Below, piece by piece: positions 22,493-32,128 of a stretch of 36,654 nt of DNA. A program made the translations under genes and the position numbers. Where the stretch lies: the NCBI GenBank assembly GCA_025937895.1, contig JAICQL010000059.1, forward strand, positions 1 through 36,654, written 5' to 3'. Below the pieces are notes generated by a model. It saw nothing but the letters and a program-made list of their open reading frames with translations. It made no database searches and was not told the origin of the DNA. Origin of the DNA: Polyangiaceae bacterium (GTDB taxonomy: Bacteria > Myxococcota_A > Polyangia > Polyangiales > Polyangiaceae). Each line of letters opens with the position of its first letter. The first letter of the stretch is position 1.

Positions 22493-25400
22493 GTGGCTCT
22501 GGAGGCGCGGGCGGCGCTGAGCCATAATCGGGCGGAAGTGTCTGCCAATTGTGGCGAATTGCCTCGTGCGCCGTTCGGCGATAGTCCGCTCGGACGACAA
22601 CTGCGCGAGTTCGACTGGGCTCAGACGCCACTGGGTCCGCTCGACAGCTGGCCTGCCAGCCTTCGGACCATGGCCGCGATGGTCCTCGACAATCGCTTCC
22701 CCATGAACCTGCTCTGGGGGCGCGAGCTGTTGCACATCTACAACGAAGCCTATCTGCCCGTGCTGGGCGCCAAGCACCCGGCCGCGATCGGCCGCCCTGC
22801 GCACGAGGTGTGGCGCGAGATCTGGGACATCATCGGCCCGCAGATGGATCTCGTGCTCGCTGGCCACGGCGCCACCTGGAACGATCGCCTGCTCTTGCCG
22901 ATGAACCGCAAGGGCTTCGTGGAGGAGACGTATTTCACGTTCTCCTATACCCCCGTGCGCGATGACGAGGGCGGTATCGGTGGGCTGCTGGTGACGTGCC
23001 AGGAGTGCACCGCCGATGTGCTAGCCGAGCGCCAGCTCGAGATGCTGCGCGACCTCGGCGCTCAGCTGACGTTGAGCTCTGCCACGGAGGCGTGCAAGGT
23101 GGCCGCGACGATCCTGAGCCGCAACCACACGGATCTACCCTTTGCGCTGCTGTACCTGGTCGATCGCCGGCGCGAGGGCGCCGATCTGGTCGCGCACAGC
23201 GGGCTCGATGGCTACGAGGGCCCGCTGGCTGCACCGCGCATCGCCGCCGGGCAGCTGGGCGCGGTGTGGCCGCTGTTCGAGGTGGAGCCGGGCACCGTGC
23301 ACGTGATCGGGCCGCTCCGTGAGCGAGTGGGGCGCGCGGCGCTGGGGCGCAGCGCCGAGCAGGCCGTGGTGGTGGCGCTCACCGGCGCAGGGCAGGCCAC
23401 GCCCTACGGCTACCTGGTGGCCGGGGTCAGCCCGCTGCGCGCGCTCGATGATCGCTACAAGGAGCTGTTCCGCCTGACCGCCGATCAGATCGCGCTCGGC
23501 CTGGCGCGCGCCCACGCCTACGAGGAGGAGCGCCGGCGGGCGGAGGCGCTCGCGGAGCTGGATCGGGCCAAGAACGTGTTCCTGTCCAACGTGAGCCACG
23601 AGCTGCGCACGCCGCTCACGTTGATGCTGGGGCCGCTGGAGGATGCGCGCTCCACGGCGAATGCTACGCTGCACGGGCCCGCGCTGGACATGGTGCAGCG
23701 CAACGCCGTGCGCCTGCTCAAGCTGGTCAATGGCCTGCTCGACTTCGCGCGCATCGAGGCTGGACGCGCCGAGGCGAGCTACCAGGAGACCGATCTGCCG
23801 CGCTTGACCGCCGATCTGGCCAGCAGCTTTCGATCGGCCGTGGAGAGCGCGGGGCTGGTGCTGCGCGTGGACTGTCCGCCACTGGACGCGCGCGTGTATG
23901 TCGATCGCGAGCTGTGGGAGCGGATCGTGCTCAACTTGCTTTCGAACGCGCTGAAGTTCACGTTCGAGGGCGAGATCGCCGTCTCGCTGGCCCGGGTGGG
24001 GCAGAGCGTGGAGCTGAGCGTGCAGGACAGCGGCACCGGCATTGCGCCCGATGAGCTGCCACGCATCTTCGAGCGCTTTCACCGGGTCAAGGGCGCTCGC
24101 TCGCGCACCCACGAGGGCACGGGCATCGGGCTGTCGCTGGTGCTGGAGCTGGTGAAGCTGCACGGTGGCGAGATGAGCGTGGAGAGCGAGCTGGGGGTGG
24201 GCACCACCTTTCGTGTCCAGCTGCCGATCGGCTCGGCGCACCTGCCGGCAGAGCGCATCGCGCCGGCGCGCGCGCTGGAGGCCGGCGCGCGTCAGGCGCT
24301 GCCGTTCGTGGAGGAGGCGCTGGGCTGGCTCACCTCGCAGCGAGCACGGCCGGAGACCTGGGGCATGCCGCTCGCCAGTCCCCAGGACACGCACCAGGCG
24401 CGGGTGCTGGTGGCGGACGACAATGCGGACATGCGCTCCTACGTGGCGCAGTTGCTGGGCAGGCACTGGCAGGTCGAGTGCGTCGCCGACGGGGCGGCAG
24501 CGCTGGAGGCCATCGTTCGCCATCCGCCAAACCTGCTTCTGGCGGACGTGATGATGCCGGGCCTCGATGGCTTCGAGCTCTTGCGGAGGGTGCGTCAGGA
24601 GCCTGCCACCCGTGAGCTCCCCGTCATCCTGCTGTCGGCGCGGGCGGGGGAGGAGGCTCGCCTGGAGGGGCTGGAGGCAGGCGCCGACGACTACATGATC
24701 AAGCCGTTCTCCGCGCGTGAGCTGACTGCCCGCGTGCAGATGCACCTGAGCTTGCAGCGGGTGCGGCGCGCCGGCTTCGAGGCGATCCGCGCCAGCGAGG
24801 AGCGCTTTCGAGCGCTGGTCACCGCCAGCTCGGACGTGATCTACCGCACCAGCGCCGACTGGCGCGAGCTGCGCCAGCTGCACGGGCGAGAGTTCCTGGC
24901 TGACACCACGTCGCCGACCACCAGCTGGCTGGAGAAGTACATCCCGCCCGAGGATCGCGGGCAGGTGATGGAGGCGATCGCGCGCGCCATCGGGGACAAG
25001 AGCATGTTCCAGCTCGAGCACCGGGTGCTGCGCATCGATGGCAGCATCGGCTGGACGTTCTCGCGCGCGGTGCCCCTGCTCGATGAGCGGGGCGAGATCA
25101 GCGAGTGGTTCGGGGCGGCCGTGGACGTGACCGAGCGCAAGAGCGCCGAACAGCAGCTGCTCGAGGCGGATCGGCGCAAGGACGAGTTTCTGGCCATGCT
25201 GGGGCATGAGCTCAGAAATCCGCTCGCGGCCATCCGCAACGGCACGGAGCTCTTGCGCTTGCTGGCGGCCTCTGACCCGCGCCTGGCGCGCGTGCAAGGC
25301 GTGCTCGAGCGCCAGTCCGCGCACATGGCCCGGCTGATCGACGGCTTGCTGGAGATTTCACGCATCGCCAGCGGCAAGATCCAGCTCGAGCGAGCGGCCA

Positions 25401-26266
25401 TCGACCTGGCTCAGGTGCTCGCGTCGGTGGTGGAGGATCGCTCTGCGCAGCTCGAGGCCCGCCGACTCTCCTTGCGCACGAGCTATCCGCAGCAGCCGCT
25501 CTGGATCTGGGCCGACAAGGTGCGCCTGGCGCAGGTGATCGACAACCTGCTCGGCAATGCCATGAAGTTCACGCCTGCTCCCGGCACCGTCGAGCTGAGC
25601 CTCGCCCAGGAGGGGGCGGAGGCGGTGCTGCGAGTCCGCGACAGTGGCGTCGGCATCCGCCCGGAGACGATGCCGCGCCTGTTTCAGCCCTTCCAGCAGG
25701 AGGCGCAGGACATCGCGCGCGAGGCGGGGGGCCTGGGGCTCGGGCTGGCGCTGGCTCGCGGCCTGCTCGAGCTGCACGGCGGCAAGATCGCGGCGCACAG
25801 CGAGGGCCCGGGCACCGGCGCTGAGTTTACCGTGCGGTTACCCATCGGTCCCGCACCGAGGCCATCGGCGCGCTCCGCGCCGCGAGCGCAGGTGGCCGCC
25901 TGCCGCGTGCTCGTGGTCGAGGACAACGTGGACGCGGGCGACACGTTGAGCGCGCTGCTCCAGCTGCGCGGCCACCAGGTGTCCGTGGCGCTGTCCGGGT
26001 CGCAAGCGCTGGAGCTCCTGCGCAGCCGCGGCGCCGACATCGTGCTGTGTGACCTGGGCTTGCCGGGCATGAGCGGCTACGACGTGGCGCGCGCCGTGCG
26101 CGCAGATGGTGGGCTGCGCCACCTCAAGCTGGTGGCATTGACAGGCTACGGGCAGCCCGAAGATCGCAAGCGCTCCGCGGAGGCGGGCTTCGATGCTCAC
26201 CTGGTAAAGCCGGTGGAGCTGCAGGCGCTGGACGGCATGCTGGCGCGCATGTCGAGCCAGCGCTAG
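22493..26266 (+). CDS. Tandem hybrid histidine kinase (PAS-GAF-HK-REC-PAS-HK-REC)
   Basis: The 1257-residue soluble signalling protein has a PAS-like input near 30-170 and a GAF-like domain about 180-345. HisKA follows (SHELRTP, His369) with an ATPase (LLSNALKF, DSGTGI, GTGIGLSL). Receiver 1 is next (VLVADDNADM, phospho-acceptor Asp685 in ADVMMPG, Lys in MIKPF). A second PAS spans about 765-885. A second HisKA (GHELRNPL, His905) has its ATPase (LLGNAMKF, DSGVGI, GLGLGLAL). Receiver 2 ends the protein (VLVVEDNVDAG, Asp1187 in CDLGLPG, VKPVE). Both kinase-receiver units look catalytically complete. No membrane helix is present, so the input is cytoplasmic. The start (GTG 22493) is uncertain within about 50 residues. 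Its output partner is not obvious; a downstream phosphotransfer protein or the receivers themselves may relay the signal. Confidence 0.92.
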   Translation: MALEARAALSHNRAEVSANCGELPRAPFGDSPLGRQLREFDWAQTPLGPLDSWPASLRTMAAMVLDNRFPMNLLWGRELLHIYNEAYLPVLGAKHPAAIGRPAHEVWREIWDIIGPQMDLVLAGHGATWNDRLLLPMNRKGFVEETYFTFSYTPVRDDEGGIGGLLVTCQECTADVLAERQLEMLRDLGAQLTLSSATEACKVAATILSRNHTDLPFALLYLVDRRREGADLVAHSGLDGYEGPLAAPRIAAGQLGAVWPLFEVEPGTVHVIGPLRERVGRAALGRSAEQAVVVALTGAGQATPYGYLVAGVSPLRALDDRYKELFRLTADQIALGLARAHAYEEERRRAEALAELDRAKNVFLSNVSHELRTPLTLMLGPLEDARSTANATLHGPALDMVQRNAVRLLKLVNGLLDFARIEAGRAEASYQETDLPRLTADLASSFRSAVESAGLVLRVDCPPLDARVYVDRELWERIVLNLLSNALKFTFEGEIAVSLARVGQSVELSVQDSGTGIAPDELPRIFERFHRVKGARSRTHEGTGIGLSLVLELVKLHGGEMSVESELGVGTTFRVQLPIGSAHLPAERIAPARALEAGARQALPFVEEALGWLTSQRARPETWGMPLASPQDTHQARVLVADDNADMRSYVAQLLGRHWQVECVADGAAALEAIVRHPPNLLLADVMMPGLDGFELLRRVRQEPATRELPVILLSARAGEEARLEGLEAGADDYMIKPFSARELTARVQMHLSLQRVRRAGFEAIRASEERFRALVTASSDVIYRTSADWRELRQLHGREFLADTTSPTTSWLEKYIPPEDRGQVMEAIARAIGDKSMFQLEHRVLRIDGSIGWTFSRAVPLLDERGEISEWFGAAVDVTERKSAEQQLLEADRRKDEFLAMLGHELRNPLAAIRNGTELLRLLAASDPRLARVQGVLERQSAHMARLIDGLLEISRIASGKIQLERAAIDLAQVLASVVEDRSAQLEARRLSLRTSYPQQPLWIWADKVRLAQVIDNLLGNAMKFTPAPGTVELSLAQEGAEAVLRVRDSGVGIRPETMPRLFQPFQQEAQDIAREAGGLGLGLALARGLLELHGGKIAAHSEGPGTGAEFTVRLPIGPAPRPSARSAPRAQVAACRVLVVEDNVDAGDTLSALLQLRGHQVSVALSGSQALELLRSRGADIVLCDLGLPGMSGYDVARAVRADGGLRHLKLVALTGYGQPEDRKRSAEAGFDAHLVKPVELQALDGMLARMSSQR

Positions 26267-26268
26267 CG

Positions 26269-26309
26269 GGCGGCACGACCGGCGCTCCCGGGCACGCGCG
26301 CCGCCTTTT
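26269..26309 (+). terminator. Intrinsic terminator of the hybrid kinase gene
   Basis: GGCGGC (26269-26274) pairs with GCCGCC (26300-26305), followed at once by TTTT (26306-26309). An inner pair GGCGC/GCGCC could compete or add structure. It begins just after the TAG stop at 26264-26266. Confidence 0.5.
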
Positions 26310-26318
26310 CTGCATCGA

Positions 26319-26343
26319 GGCGGGCCGCTTTGGCGGCCGCGCC
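26319..26343. terminator. Second strong hairpin abutting the ArsR promoter
   Basis: GGCCGC (26323-26328) pairs with GCGGCC (26333-26338) around a TTTG loop. GGCG (26319-26322) adds pairing with CGCC (26340-26343) past one bulged base, about 10 pairs in all. It ends one base before the -35 of the arsR promoter, so it may block read-through from the kinase gene. Confidence 0.4.
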
Positions 26344-26372
26344 TTGACAGCACGCGCTCGGCGCCGTACTAA
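26344..26372 (+). promoter_or_regulatory. Promoter of the arsR-SRPBCC operon
   Basis: A perfect -35 TTGACA (26344-26349) lies 17 bases before TACTAA (26367-26372). The -10 is only a partial match (three of six), but the spacing is ideal. It overlaps the left end of the palindromic operator, so a bound repressor would block polymerase. Transcription would begin near 26379. Confidence 0.55.
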
Positions 26373-26401
26373 ACCGTAAGGTTAATTAACCCGACGGTTT
26401 A
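26370..26401. promoter_or_regulatory. 32-bp palindromic operator, probable ArsR autoregulation site
   Basis: The outer arms TAAACCGT (26370-26377) and ACGGTTTA (26394-26401) and the core GGTTAATTAACC (26380-26391) are all perfectly symmetric about one centre; only the two-base spacers differ. It lies between the -10 and the arsR start codon in an otherwise GC-rich region. ArsR-family dimers bind AT-rich palindromes of this kind in their own promoters. Confidence 0.75.
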
Positions 26402-26414
26402 ATTTGGCTCGACG

Positions 26415-26783
26415 ATGACCACCACGGACTCACTCAGCGCCACCTTCGCGGCCCTTGCCGATCCTACTCGGCGGGCAATCTTGGCCCGGCTCGCCGCCGG
26501 AGAGTGCTCCGTGACGGAGCTAGCCGAGCCCTTCAGCATGAGCCTGCCGGCGGTGTCCAAGCACCTGCGCGTCCTGGAGCGCGCCGGGCTCATCGTGCAG
26601 CGACGGGACGCGCAGCGGCGCCCCTGCCGCATCGAAGCCGCACCCTTGAAAGAGGCCTTCGACTGGACCGCCCACTACCGCGAGCTGTGGGAGGGGCGGC
26701 TCGATCGCCTGGATGACTACCTGAAGAAGTTACAAAGCAAAGAGGAGAAGAGTCATGGTCGTAAGCAGCGCAGCCCTAAATAG
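26415..26783 (+). CDS. ArsR-family winged-helix repressor
   Basis: The 122-residue protein shows the family start ALADPTRRAILARLAAGECSVTELAEPF, the recognition helix SLPAVSKHLRVLERAGLI and the wing VQRRDAQRRPCRIE. This is the branch typically paired with SRPBCC/AHSA1 proteins. The CVC metal site of classical ArsR is absent, so the ligand is probably not arsenite. The two Cys residues present (GECSV, RRPCR) are isolated. It overlaps the next gene by 29 bases and sits behind a large palindrome, so it most likely represses its own operon. The SRPBCC partner may bind or modify the inducer; this is inferred from the common pairing. Confidence 0.92.
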   Translation: MTTTDSLSATFAALADPTRRAILARLAAGECSVTELAEPFSMSLPAVSKHLRVLERAGLIVQRRDAQRRPCRIEAAPLKEAFDWTAHYRELWEGRLDRLDDYLKKLQSKEEKSHGRKQRSPK

Positions 26784-27261
26784 CGATACGTTCACCGTCA
26801 GCACGCCCTCCGACACGGAGATCCGCATGACCCGGCTGTTCAATGCTCCGCGGCAGCTGGTGTTCGAGGTGATGAGCAAGCCCGAGCACATCAAGCAGTG
26901 GTGGGGGCAGCTGGGCGAGGGTTACTCCGTGCCCGTGTGTGAGGTCGATCTGCGCGTGGGGGGCAAGTGGAAATTCGTCAACCGCCACCCGCATGGGGAA
27001 GCCACGTTCTACGGAGAATATCGCGAGATCGATCCGCCCGGGCGGATCGTGTTCACCGAGATCTTCGCCGACTTTCCCGACTCCGTATCGGTGGTCACCA
27101 GCGTGCTCACGGAGGAGGGTGGCAAGACGCGGCTGACGGCCACGGTGCGCTATCCGTCACTGGAGGTGCGCGACATGGTGATGAGCTCCGGGATGTCGCG
27201 CGGCGCTGGCATCAGCTACGACCGGCTCGAGGAGCTGCTGGCCCAGCTGCAGCGCTCGTAG
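26755..27261 (+). CDS. SRPBCC/AHSA1-domain protein
   Basis: The 168-residue protein is a single helix-grip (START-like) domain. It shows RLFNAPRQLVFEVMSKPEHIKQWW, the strand VDLRVGGKWKFV, FYGEYREIDPPGRIVFTE and the closing helix SYDRLEELLAQL. Family members bind hydrophobic ligands; some are misnamed Hsp90 ATPase activators. The start at ATG 26755 has GAGGAGAAG 5-13 bases upstream and lies inside the end of arsR, so translation is coupled. Ligand unknown. Confidence 0.92.
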   Translation: MVVSSAALNSDTFTVSTPSDTEIRMTRLFNAPRQLVFEVMSKPEHIKQWWGQLGEGYSVPVCEVDLRVGGKWKFVNRHPHGEATFYGEYREIDPPGRIVFTEIFADFPDSVSVVTSVLTEEGGKTRLTATVRYPSLEVRDMVMSSGMSRGAGISYDRLEELLAQLQRS

Positions 27262-27276
27262 GCTCAGCGCGGCAGC
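27246..27276. terminator. Hairpin across a convergent junction with both stops in its loop
   Basis: GCTGC plus GCGC (27246-27255, one mismatched base) pairs with GCGC plus GCAGC (27267-27276). The 11-base loop contains the TAG of the SRPBCC gene and the minus-strand stop of the methyltransferase. The genes are only two bases apart. There is no T run. Confidence 0.35.
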
Positions 27277-28028
27277 GGCTTCTGCAGCTTCCAGACTTGC
27301 TCCGCAGGATACCGGTAGCCCCAGGCGTACGTCGCGAAGTGGCGGCGCTCGGGGCTCGGTGCCGCGGGGCGGGGCTCGAGGTAGTCCAGCACCTGCCAGC
27401 CGAGCTCGTGAAACAGTCGGAACCAGCCAGAGATGGGCAGGTTGAACTCGACCCCCTCGGCGCCCCAGTCGTTCCGGTACTGATCGAAGTAGGGCTGCTC
27501 CAGCGTCTCCACCAGCGGCAGCGCGCCGCTCGGCGGGCTGCACACGTGGACCCAGGGCGAGCAACCGAGGAAGTGCAACGAGCCGCCCGGCTTCAGCACT
27601 CGCAACGCCTCGCGCAGCCAGCGCTCGGGCTTGCACCAGATGGCGGCGCCGTATTCGCTGATGGCAAAGTCATAGCTCTCGCTGGCGAAGGGTAGCTCCT
27701 CGCAGTTGCCCTGCAGCAGCTCGAAGCTCAGCTGGTGCTCGGCTTGCAGGCGCCGCGCCGTGGAGAGCTGCCGCTCGGAGAGATCGATACCCGTGACGAT
27801 GGCGCCGCGCCGCGCCATCCACGCCGAGACATAGGCCGTGCCGCAGCCGAGCTCCAGCGCGCGCCGCCCGTGCAGCCCCGCCGGTAGCATGCCGAGCTCT
27901 GCCTCGGGCACTCCGAAGATGCCCCAGGACGGCTCGTTGCTGGCCCAGTTTTTCTCCGCGTCTGCCACGTATTGGGGCGCCTGGGCGTCCCAGACCGTGC
28001 GATTGCGCGCGACGTGATCGCTTTCCAT
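27264..28028 (-). CDS. Class I SAM-dependent methyltransferase
   Basis: The 254-residue protein has motif I LELGCGTAYVSAWMARRGAIVTGIDLSERQL, the acidic end of strand 2 (GID), motif II-like FELLQGNCEELPFASESYDFAISEYG and motif III LREALRVLKPGGSLHFLG. This is the UbiE/Methyltransf_11 type acting on small molecules. The last 80 residues (FDQYRNDWGAEGVEFNLPISGWFRLFHELGW) resemble small-molecule methyltransferases of actinobacteria. It is divergent from the gene at 28116, converges on the SRPBCC gene, and is probably expressed alone. Substrate unknown. Confidence 0.9.
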   Translation of the reverse strand: MESDHVARNRTVWDAQAPQYVADAEKNWASNEPSWGIFGVPEAELGMLPAGLHGRRALELGCGTAYVSAWMARRGAIVTGIDLSERQLSTARRLQAEHQLSFELLQGNCEELPFASESYDFAISEYGAAIWCKPERWLREALRVLKPGGSLHFLGCSPWVHVCSPPSGALPLVETLEQPYFDQYRNDWGAEGVEFNLPISGWFRLFHELGWQVLDYLEPRPAAPSPERRHFATYAWGYRYPAEQVWKLQKPLPR

Positions 28029-28079
28029 GGCCGGGAGCTAGGGCAGCTCGCGCGCGGCGGCCAGGGGCCAGTGGGGCCG

Positions 28080-28108
28080 CTGGCAGATTTCAGTGCCTCT
28101 GGTAGCCT
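28080..28108 (+). promoter_or_regulatory. Extended -10 promoter giving a leaderless message
   Basis: CTGGCA (28080-28085), a 17-base spacer and TAGCCT (28103-28108) preceded by TGG. Seven bases further would place the transcription start at 28115-28116, on the GTG start codon at 28116. Confidence 0.45.
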
Positions 28109-28115
28109 CGGCGGA

Positions 28116-29390
28116 GTGCAGCAGTCGCAAGGGAACCCATCGAGCGTCTGGGCTGAGCTGGCCCAGCAACACCCCGCGCCTGCACAGTTTGAAGCGGCCG
28201 TGCTGGCCGAGTTGCAGCGCCAGATCGGCTGTGACGTGGCGTTTCTCTCCGTGCGCGGTGGCGAGCAGCGCCCCGCGGTGCTCGGGCTTGGCGCGCGCGT
28301 GGTGGAGCAGGCCGTGCGCGGCATGGCGGTGTACCACCAGGAGCTGATGCCAGTGAAGCAGGCAGCCCTGCGCGCTCGCAACGTGGCTGTGGACACCCAC
28401 GTGCTGGGCCGGCAAGGCGTGCGCCGTACTGCATATTATCGTGATCTCGCGGGCGGGGTGGGCGAAGCGCATGCGCAGCTGATGGCGTATCTGCCGCTAC
28501 GTGGCGAGATCATCGCCGTGTTGATGCTCGGCCGGGCCAGCGCCGGCTTCTCCCCGCACGACGTGCGCAAGGTGGAGGAGCTGCTGCCGGCGCTGGGCGT
28601 CGCGCGCGGCTCCTATCCGCTGCCGGTGAGCTTTGCTCCGCTGGCGCCAGTGGCGCAGGGCTGGCAGCGCTGGTTGCCGGCAGTGGGCTCGCGCGTGCGC
28701 GCCATCCGGCAGCTGGGGGAGCTGACGTTGACCGTGCGCGATCGCGACGGCTATCGCGAGCTGGTGGCGGCCGACGGCGCCGGGCAGCTGATCTGGAGCC
28801 GCGCGGGGCTGCAGGATCCAGCGCGCTCGGGCTGGCCCTACATCGAGCTGCTGCACCTGGCAGCCGTGCAGGCGCGCACCAGGCAGCGGGCGCTCTTCAT
28901 CGGCTGTGGCGGCGCCGTGGTGCTGCGCCAGTTCGCCAGTGTGTATCCGGGCATCCAGCTCACCCTGGTGGAGCGAGAGCCCGAGGTGATCGAGCTGGCG
29001 CGCGAGTGGTACGCGCTGGGCGCCATCCCGCGCCTGCACACCGTCGTCGCCGACGGCGCAGAGTATGTGCAGCAAGCTACCCCCGGCAGCTGGGACGTGA
29101 TGATCATCGACGCCTTCGACGCCACCCAGTGCAGCAGCCCCTGGGCGCAGCCACGGTTCGTGGCCGCGCTGCAGCGCGCGCTCAGCCCCGGCGGGGCCGT
29201 GGCCATCAACGTGATCGGCACATTGTCAGGCGCCGGAGCCGTGCGAGAGACGGTGCAGGCGCTCAGCGCGGGGCTCGGTGACGTGCGGGTCGTACCGGTG
29301 ATGGAGCCCGATGAAGAGTACCTACCCGAGGCGCTGCGGAATGTGGTGGTGATCGCGTCGAAGCTGACCTCCCGGGCGGAGCGCGGGTGA
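28116..29390 (+). CDS. GAF-like domain fused to spermidine-synthase-like methyltransferase fold
   Basis: The 424-residue protein has two parts. Residues about 15-175 resemble a GAF-type sensor module (FEAAVLAELQRQIGCDVAFLSV, AYYRDLAGGVGEAHAQLMAYLPLRGEIIAVLMLGRA, FSPHDVRKVEELLPALGVA). Residues about 210-415 are a spermidine-synthase-like Rossmann fold (RALFIGCGGAVVLRQFASVYPGIQLTLVEREPEVIELAREWY, VVADGAEYVQQ, WDVMIIDAFDA, LSPGGAVAINVIG). The aminopropyltransferase signature (GGGDG) is altered to GCGGAV, so polyamine synthesis is doubtful. GTG 28116 was chosen because the promoter at 28080-28108 ends just before it and an in-frame longer version overlaps the divergent gene. It overlaps the exporter gene as GTGA. 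Confidence 0.75.
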   Translation: MQQSQGNPSSVWAELAQQHPAPAQFEAAVLAELQRQIGCDVAFLSVRGGEQRPAVLGLGARVVEQAVRGMAVYHQELMPVKQAALRARNVAVDTHVLGRQGVRRTAYYRDLAGGVGEAHAQLMAYLPLRGEIIAVLMLGRASAGFSPHDVRKVEELLPALGVARGSYPLPVSFAPLAPVAQGWQRWLPAVGSRVRAIRQLGELTLTVRDRDGYRELVAADGAGQLIWSRAGLQDPARSGWPYIELLHLAAVQARTRQRALFIGCGGAVVLRQFASVYPGIQLTLVEREPEVIELAREWYALGAIPRLHTVVADGAEYVQQATPGSWDVMIIDAFDATQCSSPWAQPRFVAALQRALSPGGAVAINVIGTLSGAGAVRETVQALSAGLGDVRVVPVMEPDEEYLPEALRNVVVIASKLTSRAERG

Positions 29391-30256
29391 CGGCGCTGGT
29401 TGCTGCCGAGCTGCCGGCGAGCTCGCGGCGGGCGCGCGGCTTGCTGCTGGGGACGGGCGGGCTGCTGCTCCTGGCCCTGGAGTCCCCGGGCATCCGTCTG
29501 GCGGGCAGCGGAGCGTGGGAGTCCAATTTCGGCTTTGGTCTGTTCAGCGCGCTGTCGATGGCGGCCTGGGTGCGCTGGAAGACGGGCAAGCCGCTGTGGG
29601 CGGTGGCGCGCGCGGGCGGCGGGAGGCTGTGGCTCTGTGCGCTCTTGCAGGCGGTGTGCACCTCGCTGTTCATCGCGGCGCTGCACTTCACCAGCGTGGC
29701 CAACACGGTCGTGATCTTCACCACCACTCCAGCGTTTGCGGCGGTGCTGGCACACTGGGCACTGGGGGAGCGCACGTCGCTGCGCACCTGGCTGGGCATC
29801 CTCGGCGCGCTCGGCGGTATCGCCATCGTGTTCGCCGGCTCGTTCGGCAGAGGCGGTCTGCTCGGGGACGTGTTTGCGTTTGGCGCGGTGGCGGCGTACG
29901 CCGGCAACCTGACCTTGATGCGGCGCTTTCCGTCGCTGAGCCGCGAGGCCATCATCGGGCTGAGCGGGTTGTTGATCGCGCTGACGTCGGTGGGCTTCGT
30001 GCGAGGGTTTGCCTTCGAGCTGCGCGCCGTGTTGATACTGTCCGTGCTGGGGCTCGTCACGGGGCCCTTCGGGCGGGTCTTCGTCGCCGCTGCGACCCGT
30101 CATCTGCCGGTGGCGCAGGTGAGCTTGCTCTCGCCGGTGGAGACCCTGGCGGCCACGGGCATGGCCTGGTGGTGGCTGGGTGAAGCGCCGTTGCCCTCGG
30201 CGCTCCTGGGCGGCGCCGTGGTGCTGCTGGCACTGATTTTAGGCTTGAGCGAATAG
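29387..30256 (+). CDS. EamA/DMT-family transporter
   Basis: The 289-residue protein has about ten hydrophobic segments in two halves, as in drug/metabolite transporters. The signature at the end of the first half is FTSVANTVVIFTTTPAFAAVLAHWALGERTSLRTWLGILGALGGIAIV, and that of the second is LPVAQVSLLSPVETLAATGMAWWWLGEAPL. Such proteins usually export small metabolites across the inner membrane. GTG 29387 overlaps the previous stop as GTGA, so the two genes are coupled and the exporter may handle the product of the GAF/synthase-like protein. Confidence 0.9.
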   Translation: MTALVAAELPASSRRARGLLLGTGGLLLLALESPGIRLAGSGAWESNFGFGLFSALSMAAWVRWKTGKPLWAVARAGGGRLWLCALLQAVCTSLFIAALHFTSVANTVVIFTTTPAFAAVLAHWALGERTSLRTWLGILGALGGIAIVFAGSFGRGGLLGDVFAFGAVAAYAGNLTLMRRFPSLSREAIIGLSGLLIALTSVGFVRGFAFELRAVLILSVLGLVTGPFGRVFVAAATRHLPVAQVSLLSPVETLAATGMAWWWLGEAPLPSALLGGAVVLLALILGLSE

Positions 30257-30332
30257 CAGCCGGGCACGGCGGGCGACAGTGAGCCAGCCGGTCGGGGTGC
30301 CCGGGAGGGCGGCGAAAAAAGACGGTGGGGGA

Positions 30333-30359
30333 TGTCGAGAACGCTAGGTTGGCTCCGAC
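30333..30359 (+). promoter_or_regulatory. Candidate ECF42-dependent promoter before the DGPF gene
   Basis: TGTCGA (30333-30338), a 17-base spacer and CGAC (30356-30359). As I recall the literature on ECF42 sigma factors, their promoters carry TGTCGA at -35 and CGA(T/C)-like bases at -10 and lie before DGPF genes, exactly the arrangement here. Transcription would begin near 30366, about 40 bases before the ATG at 30408. Confidence 0.6.
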
Positions 30360-30407
30360 GTCTCCTCGAACGCGCCGCTCACGGCGCACGGCACAAGGAG
30401 CCAGACG

Positions 30408-30805
30408 ATGAAATTCATGCTGATGATGAACGCACCGCAGGGCAGCAGTGGGGACTGGGACCTGACCAAGTGGACCCACGACGAGCTGAAGGCCCACATC
30501 GGCTTCATGCAGCAGTTCAACAGAGCATTGAAAGAGGAGGGGGTGCTGGTCGGTGCGGAGGGGCTGGCCCCGCCCAAAGACGCGCGCATCGTGCGCGCCG
30601 GCGCGGGCGGCGCCCCGGAGGTGACCGATGGTCCGTTTGCAGAGACCAAGGAGTTCCTGGCGGGCTACTGGATCGTTCACGTGGACACGCCCGAGCAGGC
30701 GTATGCCATCGCCGCTCGCGCTTCGGCTGCACCGGGGCGCGGGGGCAAGCCGTTGAACATGCCGATCGAGGTGCGTGAGGTGCCGAGCGGACCGCCCGTG
30801 GAGCC

Positions 30806-30809
<4 letters not shown>
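30408..30809 (+). CDS. YCII/DGPF-domain protein (ECF42-associated)
   Basis: The 133-residue protein opens with MKFMLMMNAPQG and contains VTDGPFAETKEFLAGYWIVHVDTPEQAYAIAARA. The DGPF tetrapeptide names the family. It is a dimeric ferredoxin-like alpha/beta fold related to YciI. AAGGAG lies eight bases before ATG 30408. It overlaps the sigma gene as GTGA. DGPF proteins are the usual genomic partners and targets of ECF42 sigma factors; their biochemical role is not settled. Confidence 0.93.
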
Positions 30810-32107
<1,298 letters not shown>

Positions 32108-32128
32108 TATCGGTAAGAGCCTCACCTC

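Noticed and set aside
23135..25324. 729-codon open frame on the minus strand opposite the hybrid kinase
   Set aside because: The plus strand encodes complete kinase and receiver motifs. The antisense frame is Arg/Gln/His-rich with no domain, a usual by-product of high GC.
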